In this document: one piece after another, positions 16,383 to 24,663 of the stretch | Layout: each line of letters opens with the position of its first letter | Position numbering within the stretch: the first letter of the stretch is position 1 | From: Dinoroseobacter sp. | Lineage (GTDB): Bacteria; Pseudomonadota; Alphaproteobacteria; Rhodobacterales; Rhodobacteraceae | NCBI GenBank assembly: GCA_030066795.1 | Contig: JASJAW010000019.1 | Span: 62,001-126,000, forward strand | Direction: 5' to 3' | DNA: 64,000 bases | Position numbers and translations under genes: made by a program | The notes under the pieces: generated by a model | What the model saw: the letters and a program-made list of their open reading frames with translations, nothing else | The model's database searches: none | What the model was told of the DNA's origin: nothing

Positions 16383-17210
16383 TCAGGCTGCGCTGGACCA
16401 TGCGCCAGCCTTGGCGGCGTCCGCAGCGAACTCAGAGAAATCACGGGGCGGGCGGCCAAGGGCACGCTCCACGCCGTCGCTGACATGCTGATTGCGACCG
16501 TCGAGCGTTTCGCGCGCGATGGCAGTGAAGACGTCGGCTACGAAGTCATCACCTGCAGCCGCCACATTGGCGTGGAAATCTTCAAAACTGATCGGGACAT
16601 GCCGGATCGGTCTTCCAATGGAGCGGCTGAGCGTCTCGGCCATGTCTGCAAAGCTCATCAGACGCGGGCCGGTTACTTCGTAGAGTTCACCACCGTGCCC
16701 TTCTTCGGTCAATGCTGCGACCACAACGTCTGCGATGTCATCGATATCTATGATCGGTTCCTGAATCATTCCGCCCGGCATCGGAAGAACACCGGCAAGG
16801 ATCGGGTCGCGCAGGTAGCCTTCGGAGAAGTTCTGCGCGAACCAGGCTGCGCGTACGAGGGTGACGTCTGGGCCTGCGGCCTTCACGGCCTCTTCGCCCA
16901 GTTGCGCGTGGTGTTCACCACGGCCAGAGAGCAAGACCAGACGTTCGACGCCAAGGGCCTTGGCTTCGGCGGCCAGCGCGCCGACCTTTTCCACGCCCCC
17001 GGGAAAGGCCAGATCGGGAAAGTAGGTGACATAAGCAGCGCGCGCGCCGGTCAATGCGGGCCCCCATGTTTCAGGAGTTTCCCAGTCGAATGGCGTTGCA
17101 GAGCGGCGTGCGCCGTGCCGGACATTATGCCCAAGCGCTTCGAGGCGGCTGGCGACGCGGTGGCCGGTCTTACCGGTGGCGCCGATGACGAGAATGGGTG
17201 ATGTGGTCAT
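16383..17210 (-). CDS. NAD(P)-binding NmrA-like SDR family protein
   Basis: An atypical short-chain dehydrogenase-like protein of 275 aa. The dinucleotide loop (VIGATGKTGHRV) is at the N-terminus, and later segments (LVLLSGRGEHHA, TLVRAAWFAQNFSEGYL, IIDIDDIADVVVAAL) match NmrA/azoreductase-type members, which sense or use NAD(P)H and often lack the catalytic tyrosine. AAGGGA precedes the chosen ATG; an upstream start would add a leader unlike the family. Placed between an AraC regulator and a DUF1772 gene, all on one strand. The substrate is unknown. Confidence 0.85.
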   Translation of the reverse strand: MTTSPILVIGATGKTGHRVASRLEALGHNVRHGARRSATPFDWETPETWGPALTGARAAYVTYFPDLAFPGGVEKVGALAAEAKALGVERLVLLSGRGEHHAQLGEEAVKAAGPDVTLVRAAWFAQNFSEGYLRDPILAGVLPMPGGMIQEPIIDIDDIADVVVAALTEEGHGGELYEVTGPRLMSFADMAETLSRSIGRPIRHVPISFEDFHANVAAAGDDFVADVFTAIARETLDGRNQHVSDGVERALGRPPRDFSEFAADAAKAGAWSSAA

Positions 17211-17317
17211 TGAACAGTTCCCTTGGTTGGAGTTGATGACCAAGGGGTAGACGAGACGCAGGTCGAAGATATTGACCCGCGCTGCCAGCGTTTTGACCTT
17301 CGCGGCCAAATGCGCAG

Positions 17318-18322
17318 TTAGACTTCTGGGCGGTGCTTGCGGTAGTTCGCTGGCGTAAGACCCACCCAGCGCTTGAAGGCGCGTGTGAACGAGCTTTGCT
17401 CCGAAAAGCCTGTCAGAAAAGCCACTTCAGCGAGCGAATAGGCTTGGTCTCGCAATAGTCCTTCGGCGAGTTCCCGGCGGGTATCTTCCGTGAGCGTTTG
17501 GAAGCTCACGCCATGATCCGACAAACGACGGTGAAACGACCGTACGCTGAGGCCAAGTTGGCGCGCGATATCGGCCATTTTCGGCGCGCCCTCACTCAAT
17601 GATTGTGCGATCGCGTCCTTGACCTGCGTCACTAAAGGGCCCTCGTCCTTGAGTGCTGAAAGGTCTGCATCCAGGTGAGACACAAGGAACTTGGATATCC
17701 CCTCATCTCCGAGTGTGTTGGGTTGTTCAATGGAAGCGGGCGAGAAAAGCAGGGCGTCGTGCTGGGCGCTGAATTCTACGGCGCAGCCAAAATAGGCCTC
17801 ATGATGTGTCGTTGTCCGCGGCGGTGGATGCTGAACAAAAGCCCTGAGCGGCGAGAACGGAACAGGACAGACTTGCCGGGCAAGCGAAACCGTGGCGATT
17901 AAGGTCGTTTCGTTGGAAAGCCGAACACCGAGACGGCGGGGGGCGTCCCGATGAATGATATAGAGAATGCCTTCCGGTACGGTGCGGAGTTCGTAGGACA
18001 CAACGCTTGTCCACAACCTTGCATAGCGTTCCACGCGCGCAAAGGATCCCATCAAATTCGGCGCTGCCTTCCATGCAAGACCAAGTGCTCCGTAGTCGTC
18101 GCAGCGCATTGATGCCCCAACCTTCACCGGCAGGTCGGTGATGTCCATTTCATCGGCCATCCGCTCTATCATCGCATAATAGGCGTCCGAAGAAATCATC
18201 TCCTTGGGGTTCCAAGGGGTGTCCACGTCAAGGCCGACTGACTCGAGTGCGGCCCTCGCATCCACGACGTCCGCGGCGGCAGCGACCATCTTCCTTGCAA
18301 AGAGAGACGTGATCTGACCCAT
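17318..18322 (-). CDS. AraC family regulator with Arabinose_bd-type N-terminal domain
   Basis: A 334-aa transcription regulator. The N-terminal 200 residues fit the ligand-sensing domain found in OruR/ArgR-like AraC proteins (GALGLAWKAAPNLMGSFARVERY region). The C-terminal 100 residues carry the two helix-turn-helix motifs (MADIARQLGLSVRSFHRRL and LAEVAFLTGFSEQSSFTRAFKRW) and the family ending LTPANYRKHRP. It lies about 100 bases upstream of the NmrA-DUF1772 pair on the same strand, so it may be co-transcribed with them or control them. The inducer is unknown. Confidence 0.9.
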   Translation of the reverse strand: MGQITSLFARKMVAAAADVVDARAALESVGLDVDTPWNPKEMISSDAYYAMIERMADEMDITDLPVKVGASMRCDDYGALGLAWKAAPNLMGSFARVERYARLWTSVVSYELRTVPEGILYIIHRDAPRRLGVRLSNETTLIATVSLARQVCPVPFSPLRAFVQHPPPRTTTHHEAYFGCAVEFSAQHDALLFSPASIEQPNTLGDEGISKFLVSHLDADLSALKDEGPLVTQVKDAIAQSLSEGAPKMADIARQLGLSVRSFHRRLSDHGVSFQTLTEDTRRELAEGLLRDQAYSLAEVAFLTGFSEQSSFTRAFKRWVGLTPANYRKHRPEV

Positions 18323-18528
18323 AGTACAGACTTAGACTTGGGGCCCGGCCTTGGCCAGATCGGGAAGCGGAAGGAACAAGGTCACGGATAAGAGCCGCGG
18401 GTCCGCAACTGCCTTCGTATTGCCGAAGAACTGGACACTCTTCGTAGCAAGAGTGCGTGACGCTCAAATTGAACGCGTGAGGCGATTGGATGCACCTACA
18501 CCGGCGCTACACTCGTGTGCCTGCTAGG

Positions 18529-19884
18529 CTAGTGGATGCTGCGGTAGCCAATTGTGAGATACTTCGCCTTCTGGATCTCTTCAGGTTGCAGAAAGCGGCG
18601 CGCGTCGAACACGACCTGATCAGCCTTTGCGAGGTCTGACAAAGCTGAGTATTCAGCCCAAGACGTTGCAAGAATGACGATCTCTGCGTCTTCCAGAGCG
18701 GACTGCCAATCTTCTTTGAAGGTAATCTCGCTGGCTCTTGGCCCGAAAGACGAGATGAAGTTCTCGGTCGCAATCGGGTCATGCGCCATCACCTGACACC
18801 TGGAGTCAAGCAAGTCACTGGCAATAGCCAGAGAGGCAGATTCTCTCACATCATCGGTTTCCGGCTTGAAGGCCAAACCAAGTAGAAGCACACGGCGATC
18901 GGCAAGATCACCAAGCTCCATCTCAAGAATACGTCTGACCTGGCCCGGTTGGTTGGCGTTTACGGACAGCACGGCCTTGAGCATCTCCATCGGAACGCCC
19001 GCCGAGTTCCCTTGTGCATGTAAGGCTTGTACATCTTTGGGAAAGCACGAGCCGCCAAACCCGCAACCCGGGATCAAGTAGGTCAGGATAGCCGGGTTCA
19101 CGCGCGCGTTGTCTGGTCCGGTCATCGGGTTCCAGCGCTTGTCCTTGTGAACCCCGTCCATCACATCCATGACATCAACGCCACCGATCGCGGCAGAAAG
19201 GTTCGCGATTTCGTTCACAGCGGAGATTTGTACTGCCAGCAAAGAATTGTTGGCATACTTGATCATCTCGGCTGTGCGCGTATTCACCGCGACCTTGTCG
19301 GAGTCCCAAGGCGCGTAGAGTTCATGCAGCCGGTCCAGTGTTTTGGCATCCTCATGGCCAAGGACGATGCGATCAGGCTCCATAAAATCTTCAATTGCTT
19401 CGCCCTCGCGAAGAAACTCCGGGTTCATCCCAAGGCCGAAGCCTTCACCAAGTGTTTTGCCAGAAGCTTGTTCCACCACGGATCGCACAACCGTATCAGT
19501 TGTGCCGGGTACGACCGTTGACTTCACGATGACCGAAACATGATCATCTCGGTCCTTCAGGGACGCGCCGATCTCCGCGGCCGCTGCGCGAATGTATTCC
19601 AGGTTGATCTCGCCATCCTTGGACGGCGTGCCAACTGCGAGAAGCACCAGTTCCGAGCCTTCCATGGCGTCCGACAGAACGGTCGTCGCACGAAAGTTTC
19701 CCGCGTTGCAGACGTCTTCAAGCAACTCGGGCAGCCCATTCTCGTGGATCGTCGCTTCCGCGCGGTTGAGACGTTCCACAATCGACGTGTTCTTGTCGAC
19801 GCAAATGACATCATGACCTTTGGCAGCAAGGCAAACGCCCGATGCCAGCCCGACGTAGCCGGTTCCTACAATCGCGATTTTCAT
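18529..19884 (-). CDS. ugd: UDP-glucose 6-dehydrogenase (UDP-glucose/GDP-mannose dehydrogenase family)
   Basis: Oxidises UDP-glucose to UDP-glucuronate with two NAD. The 451-aa protein starts with the NAD loop (IAIVGTGYVGLASG), has the family segment STVVPGTTD and a GMNPEFLREGEA region, and contains the catalytic cysteine at residue 280 in GCGFGGSCFPKD. The C-terminal UDP-binding domain opens with LGLAFKPETDDVRES. The related UDP-ManNAc and GDP-mannose enzymes share these motifs, so the sugar is inferred. The start lies four bases after the stop of the upstream SDR gene, so the two are almost certainly coupled. The decarboxylase-like neighbour supports a UDP-glucuronate product. Confidence 0.87.
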   Translation of the reverse strand: MKIAIVGTGYVGLASGVCLAAKGHDVICVDKNTSIVERLNRAEATIHENGLPELLEDVCNAGNFRATTVLSDAMEGSELVLLAVGTPSKDGEINLEYIRAAAAEIGASLKDRDDHVSVIVKSTVVPGTTDTVVRSVVEQASGKTLGEGFGLGMNPEFLREGEAIEDFMEPDRIVLGHEDAKTLDRLHELYAPWDSDKVAVNTRTAEMIKYANNSLLAVQISAVNEIANLSAAIGGVDVMDVMDGVHKDKRWNPMTGPDNARVNPAILTYLIPGCGFGGSCFPKDVQALHAQGNSAGVPMEMLKAVLSVNANQPGQVRRILEMELGDLADRRVLLLGLAFKPETDDVRESASLAIASDLLDSRCQVMAHDPIATENFISSFGPRASEITFKEDWQSALEDAEIVILATSWAEYSALSDLAKADQVVFDARRFLQPEEIQKAKYLTIGYRSIH

Positions 19885-19888
19885 AATC

Positions 19889-20971
19889 TCAGCCTGCTTC
19901 CTTGAGATAGCTCAAATAGCGTTTCACACCCTCGTCCACGAGTATCGTGGGGTTATAGCCCAGCACACTGCGCGCTTTGCTGATGTCCGGGCAGCGTCGA
20001 TTTGGATTATCTTCCAGATAAGCCGGGTCGTCAGATGCCTGGTATTGTACCTGACCCTGATATCCAAAGATGGCTTCCCCCTCTCGACGACAGATCTCGG
20101 CAAACTCGCGAACCATGATTTCCGGCTTTTCGATGCCGATGTTGAAGTAGTCATACCGCCCATGCAGAAGGCACAGAAGATAACCCGCCACAGCATCGGC
20201 TACGTAGCAAAAGGTGCGCGTCGGGGTGCCGTCAGAATGGATGACCAAATCGCGCCCGTCGATAACCGCACGCGCAAAATCAGCCGGCAGGCGTTTGTCG
20301 CCAAGGCGCATGCCCGGACCGAAGTTATTGAAAGGCCGTGCGATCGTGATCGGCAGATCATACTGATGCGCATAAACCCAGGCCATCGTCTCGCCGAAGC
20401 GTTTGCTTTCATCGTAGCAAGCTCTGGGACCATGGCACGACACATTGCCCCTGTATGTTTCGGGCGTCGGGATCGCTGCCGGGTCAGGGTCGCCGTAAAT
20501 TTCGGATGAGGAGAAAAACAGCAGGCCTTTCAGACGTTCGCTTTCCCGGTAGAAATCAAGGATACGCCGCAAGCCCCAGATGTTCGCATCAAGCGTTTCC
20601 ACCGGGAACTTGCGATAAAACGCGGGAGAGGCGATTGAGGCACCGTGCACCACAAAGCCGGCTTCATCAGCGCCCGGAATGCTGCCCAGATCATCAGTCG
20701 AGATGTCAAATGCATGCAGCTTTAGATGATCGGGATGCTCGTCCGCGAGATCAGTCAACCACTTCGGTTTATCCAACAGGAAGGTATCCAGCGCGATCAC
20801 CTGCTTCACGCCCAGCTCTTTTGCGAAAGCGACGAAATACTGGACCAGATAGAACCCAAGGAAGCCTGCGCAGCCGGTAATTACGATGGTCTGGCCGTCG
20901 AAAGCGCGGGCCCGATCTCCGACCATCTTACGAATGTGGTCAAGATCAGTTGAAACGATTGAATTCGTCAC
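19889..20971 (-). CDS. NAD-dependent SDR epimerase/dehydratase, UDP-glucuronate decarboxylase-like
   Basis: Extended short-chain dehydrogenase of about 360 aa acting on a nucleotide sugar. The NAD loop TGCAGFLGFY is near residue 32, the SSSEIYGDPD segment precedes the active site, and the catalytic pair is in RACYDESKR. That last motif and the following region resemble UDP-glucuronate decarboxylases, which make UDP-xylose. Coupling to Ugd, which would supply UDP-glucuronate, agrees with this. I set the start at a GTG with GGAGA about seven bases before it; the longer frame to 21034 lacks such a site. A dTDP-glucose dehydratase or an epimerase remain alternatives. Confidence 0.8.
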   Translation of the reverse strand: MTNSIVSTDLDHIRKMVGDRARAFDGQTIVITGCAGFLGFYLVQYFVAFAKELGVKQVIALDTFLLDKPKWLTDLADEHPDHLKLHAFDISTDDLGSIPGADEAGFVVHGASIASPAFYRKFPVETLDANIWGLRRILDFYRESERLKGLLFFSSSEIYGDPDPAAIPTPETYRGNVSCHGPRACYDESKRFGETMAWVYAHQYDLPITIARPFNNFGPGMRLGDKRLPADFARAVIDGRDLVIHSDGTPTRTFCYVADAVAGYLLCLLHGRYDYFNIGIEKPEIMVREFAEICRREGEAIFGYQGQVQYQASDDPAYLEDNPNRRCPDISKARSVLGYNPTILVDEGVKRYLSYLKEAG

Positions 20972-21665
20972 TCGGTACTCTCCAATTGGCTCGATTCGGA
21001 AAATAAGTTGGGCTTTTTCTACAAAGGACGCCACCCAAGCGCATCATGGGATTTCCACGCGAAGACGGTGATTTCGGCGGGTTGTCCTGACCGCAACAGT
21101 GCCCGGTCATGCGGTTCAAAGGGAATTGCGCAGCGTCCTTGGAAGGGCGCGCAAGACCTGTCTTCCTTCACTCTGCCGAGCGATCTGGCCCAGAAATGAC
21201 TTCTGCGTGGACGGACAGTCAGAACGTTTTTGCAAACGACTGCTGAGCTTCTAAAAATCTCATTTTAGCAATGGCTTACGCAGCTTTTATGGTGGTGGGC
21301 TTCGCCTTGATTAGAGCGGATTTAAGGCCGGTTCGCCCGAGCGAAACAGGCATTTGGGATAGCAGTAGCCAGTACAGACGCCGCGCACCCGTGAACGTTC
21401 AATACTGCTGTATGAGCTCCAGAGAGTACTCCATTCTGAAGGCGGCAGCCGGCACGCTGCTCATCGGCGAAACACACCGAGTTTCAATGCCACAGGTAGG
21501 CGGCACAGCTCGTGATTGTCTCCTCTGGAGCATCAACAAAACGCTTAGCGGGAAGATCGTTAATCGTTCCGCTAAGCGGTTATGAGGACGCTGTTGACGG
21601 CGCGCCCAGTTCGCTCTGCCGCTTGCGGAGGAACTCGGCGCGCCGAATTTGGAACAGAAGGCCCG
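20972..21665. other. Gene-free 0.7-kb gap with no recognisable gene
   Basis: No frame on either strand here looks like a real protein: the longest plus-strand reading (21271-21585) has no ribosome site and no domain. The only clear structure is the inverted repeat listed separately near the end. The gap splits three genes that otherwise read as one sugar-nucleotide cluster, so a decayed gene or lost element is plausible. Confidence 0.5.
21541..21577. repeat. Imperfect inverted repeat, 12-base arms
   Basis: The left arm CGCTTAGCGGGAA and the right arm TTCCGCTAAGCG pair with one bulged G around a 12-base centre (GATCGTTAATCG) that is itself partly palindromic. No T-run follows on either strand, so it does not look like an ordinary terminator. 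It could be an operator or the scar of a mobile element. Confidence 0.5.
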
Positions 21666-22964
21666 TTAACGTTCCGGAACCGAAAACATCGCGTCCTGCT
21701 CGGCTCTCAGGCTGTCGATAAGCCGCCCCTGCGGTATCTCGACATCATCATAGGTCAATGCCTGATCTTTCGGCACATTGCGGACAAGCTTGCATCCTTC
21801 AGCCAACCCCATCGGTAGAAGATTTCCTGCACTCGCAGTCCAAGCGTTTTCGCATTCTCCATACGTCATAAAGCCACCAAGCCCGTCGAGCGTATCGCCG
21901 GCCTTGAGATCGCTTTTCGCTGTGGCCACAACTTCCACCCGGATCGGGCCTTCCGTCGCGAGCACGGTATCGCCAAACAGCGCTGCGCGCGCGATCGAGA
22001 TCGGTACTTCGAAATGATAGAGGTGATACGGCGTGTAAAAGGAATACAGGGGTCCTTTGCCCAGCTTGGCATAGTCAAGGTAGATATGGTGCCTCTCGTC
22101 GCTATGAGCCGCAAATACATACACCCCGGGGGAGGGGGTGCTGCCCAGAGCATAGTCTACCACGCCCCCGCGCGATCTGAGGTCGTCTACATCGTAGAAA
22201 TCGACGAGCCCGTCGATCTGTCCGTCATATTGCGGCCCGCTCATGCCACGCTCTGCAACACACATACCCGTCGCATTGGCCACGATTGCCTGTTCGAAGG
22301 CGATCTTGGTGCCGTCGGCGAAACTCGTGACCATTTCGGGTGTTTGGCCCCACTGTGCCGCAAAACCCTTCTGGGTCTCCGGCGTGCGATAGAGGTCAAG
22401 CATACCCTTGATGTTGCCGCATACCAAAGGTTCCAAACCCAGCGTCTTAACAAAGCGAAACAGGTTCATTTGCACGCCCGGCTGGTCGCCATCGCTGATT
22501 GTATAAATAACACCCGAATCATTCGCCTTCGCGCGCATGATCGGGCCCACAGTGGCGTCAAGTTCGGCGTTCATGGATACGAAGTGTTTGCCATGGGCGA
22601 ATGCTGCCAGCGCGACTTCGGCCCCAAAGGTGATCGCACCGGTGAGTTCAAGGATCACGTCAACTTGGTCTGACGCGCACAGCAGCATTGGGTCAGATGT
22701 GACCGCAGGCATACCCTTGGCGATGGCATCTTCAAGGTCTCGCTGATTGTCGACTTCGACGGCATCTGGACGTCCGGCGACAGCAAGAGCATCAATCGCG
22801 CTGGCCGGAGTGCGGTTGGAAATGGCAACAAGATCCATTCCCGGCACTTGGTTTATAATCTGTGTGACGCATCCCCGCCCAATGAATCCGACACCGATCA
22901 TGCCCACCCGGATGGGGTTCTCCTCAGTCGCCCGCTTTTGCAGTGCAGTATCAACTATAAATAT
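21666..22964 (-). CDS. NAD(P)-dependent oxidoreductase with C-terminal SAF domain (homoserine dehydrogenase-like)
   Basis: A Rossmann-fold protein (GMIGVGFIGRG, MNAELDATVGP) whose N-terminal half resembles homoserine dehydrogenase and Gfo/Idh/MocA enzymes. Its C-terminal SAF-like domain (DTLDGLGGFMTYGECE) is shared with sialic-acid synthases and antifreeze proteins. Such proteins occur beside sugar-nucleotide genes, but I know of no proven reaction. The start is odd: AAGGAG at 22973-22978 is ideally placed for an ATA codon at 22964, giving the N-terminus FIVDTALQKRA that I recall from homologues. The next usable start is a GTG at 22907, with GAGGAG about 12 bases before it. It is separated by the 0.7-kb gap from the SDR and ugd genes on the same strand. 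Confidence 0.78.
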   Translation of the reverse strand: MFIVDTALQKRATEENPIRVGMIGVGFIGRGCVTQIINQVPGMDLVAISNRTPASAIDALAVAGRPDAVEVDNQRDLEDAIAKGMPAVTSDPMLLCASDQVDVILELTGAITFGAEVALAAFAHGKHFVSMNAELDATVGPIMRAKANDSGVIYTISDGDQPGVQMNLFRFVKTLGLEPLVCGNIKGMLDLYRTPETQKGFAAQWGQTPEMVTSFADGTKIAFEQAIVANATGMCVAERGMSGPQYDGQIDGLVDFYDVDDLRSRGGVVDYALGSTPSPGVYVFAAHSDERHHIYLDYAKLGKGPLYSFYTPYHLYHFEVPISIARAALFGDTVLATEGPIRVEVVATAKSDLKAGDTLDGLGGFMTYGECENAWTASAGNLLPMGLAEGCKLVRNVPKDQALTYDDVEIPQGRLIDSLRAEQDAMFSVPER

Positions 22965-23266
22965 GACACCTACTCCTTGTTAGGTTTCTATAGATGGCCA
23001 AGCTCAATTCTTGCCCGAAATTCCCTCTCGCACTTTCGGCCTGAGGAGCGAACAAGCGGAGTACGCCTATCGCTGTTCGCCATGGCAGTTGAGCGCGTGA
23101 GATTTGGCGCCCATGTAGGCGGCGATCGTCTCGCGGGTCAATCTCAGAAACCTGCCAACAAACCCTTTAGCACGTACGTTTATCGTTGGGGGCAATTGCC
23201 GCCACGGCGTGGAGTGGCCGCCCCGCGGGCAGGGCCGACCACTGTTTCTCAGAGTGAGTTTGCCAA
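22965..23266. other. Intergenic stretch, no gene identified
   Basis: The stretch holds the ribosome site of the SAF-domain gene at one end and the 3' flank of the cytochrome c gene at the other. A minus-strand open stretch ending near 23079 (residues such as RLTRETIAAYMGAKS) has no start signal and no family I recognise; it could be a fragment of a lost gene. Confidence 0.4.
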
Positions 23267-23665
23267 TTATTGCTGGATCGACTCGAGGTAGTAGACAAGC
23301 GATAGCATACGTCCCCTTGCCACCATTTCAGCTGTTTCGCCACGCTGGCTGGTCGCAGAAGCCTGATAGCGCTCGCCCCAGATCGGCATGGCGCTGCCGT
23401 GCGCACGTATGATCTTTCTTCCGTCAACCATCCAGAGCACATACTCGAACGGAAACGTGCCGTCGCTTTTTTCCGAAGCTAGTGTGGTCAGATTGGGTGT
23501 ATCAATTTTCAGGAGTTCGGCCAGTGGCCCGTCTCCCAGCGCAGACTCGCCATGACACCCGGCACAGGCGACCATGTATTCATAGCGACCAGAGTCATCC
23601 TGCGCAAAAGCAGCACCCGCAAAGACTGCCAGCGATGTGGCAAGTGTTAGAACAGCCTTTCTCAT
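23267..23665 (-). CDS. Small periplasmic c-type cytochrome
   Basis: A monoheme class I cytochrome c of 132 aa. After a signal peptide (cleavage near FAQDD) comes the heme site CAGCH (residues 34-38). The distal methionine is probably in GSAMPIWGE, a motif common in cytochromes of oxidase or dehydrogenase partners. GGGGAG lies about eight bases before the chosen ATG; a longer upstream reading has no support. No redox enzyme is adjacent, so its electron partner is unknown. The gene is divergent from the HExxH protein gene. Confidence 0.87.
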   Translation of the reverse strand: MRKAVLTLATSLAVFAGAAFAQDDSGRYEYMVACAGCHGESALGDGPLAELLKIDTPNLTTLASEKSDGTFPFEYVLWMVDGRKIIRAHGSAMPIWGERYQASATSQRGETAEMVARGRMLSLVYYLESIQQ

Positions 23666-23838
23666 TGCGTATCTCCCCTCCCATTGGATTTCGCTCTTCA
23701 TGAGGCGCTCGAGTCTCCTTGCAAACTTTTTTCCGGACCATGACCTGCATCAACAACAAGACCCCATGCGAAAAGGTCATGTGAAGAACACTGAATTAGC
23801 ACTGGGTACCGACCTTGTATCCGCTTCGCTTCATCAAG

Positions 23839-24531
23839 ATGGAATGGGTCGCTGATCTGGGGGTCCTGGTCAGCATGGGATTGGCTGTGCCGGTCTGGGC
23901 CGAGCCCCGGCAGTGTGACGACAGTTTTTTCAGCGTGGACGCCAAGGAAGCGGAGCTCGGCTCATTGGTCTGCCAGACCCTGTCTCAACATCGCAATAGG
24001 CTGGAGGCGTGCGGGCTGCGCCAGCACAGGGTTCTGACGGTTGAAATCGTTGACCGGATTGACCACCCGCTTGGAAGTTGCCTTGCCTATTTCGATTGCG
24101 ACTACGATCTCGTGCGTATCACGACGCCCGAAATGTACGGAGAGCTTACCGCCGGAGACCTGGTGTATTCACAGTTTCCCGAAGAGGTCATATTGCGATC
24201 TCTCCTCGCGCACGAACTCGCGCACGCGCTTATTGTACAATTAGCGGGGGCCCGGCAGATCGATATGGTGGATCAGGAGTACATCGCTGGCGCTATGGAG
24301 CTCGAGCTTTTGGACCCCGAATGGCGTGCCGTATACCTTGAGGCGGCGTCGTCCGATGCAGCGCCCCGCCTTGGGTTGATAGATATCTGGATCTACGGAT
24401 TTACTCCGCGCAAATTTGCAGCGAACGCTTGGCACCATTTCCGACAGCCAGAGCATGGCTGCGACCTGGTGCAGGAGATCGTGGCAGGGCGAAAGACATT
24501 TTCAAAGTCAGTGCGCCCAGAACTCCGATGA
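23839..24531 (+). CDS. Exported HExxH-motif protein (DUF6639-like)
   Basis: A 230-aa protein with a signal peptide (residues 1 to about 21, ending VWAEP) and a zinc-protease-like motif HELAH at residues 125-129 inside a helix (LLAHELAHALIV). A glutamate-rich segment about 25 residues later (EYIAGAMELEL) could offer the third ligand, as in gluzincins. Six cysteines in the first half suggest disulfides and a periplasmic site. I recall this as DUF6639, without a proven activity. The ATG was preferred to an upstream TTG because the signal peptide starts there, although the ribosome site is weak. Confidence 0.72.
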   Translation: MEWVADLGVLVSMGLAVPVWAEPRQCDDSFFSVDAKEAELGSLVCQTLSQHRNRLEACGLRQHRVLTVEIVDRIDHPLGSCLAYFDCDYDLVRITTPEMYGELTAGDLVYSQFPEEVILRSLLAHELAHALIVQLAGARQIDMVDQEYIAGAMELELLDPEWRAVYLEAASSDAAPRLGLIDIWIYGFTPRKFAANAWHHFRQPEHGCDLVQEIVAGRKTFSKSVRPELR

Positions 24532-24663
24532 GCGTACAGGGATGCCGGCGCTGCGCCGCCGCCCGGTAGCGGCACTCAAATTCCGGCACGTCCACCAGCA
24601 CAGTGTGCCCCGGCGTTCCCGCTCGCAGGCTGCGCCATTCCATGACCCTCGAGGGTAAGCACG

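Noticed and set aside
15016..18322. A complete CBASS defence operon around the Cap15-like gene
   Set aside because: Neighbours are a DUF1772 protein, an NmrA-like protein and AraC regulators; no CD-NTase, Cap2/Cap3 or other defence gene is present.
21271..21585. 104-codon plus-strand frame in the 0.7-kb gap
   Set aside because: No ribosome site, no conserved segments, and it crosses the inverted repeat.
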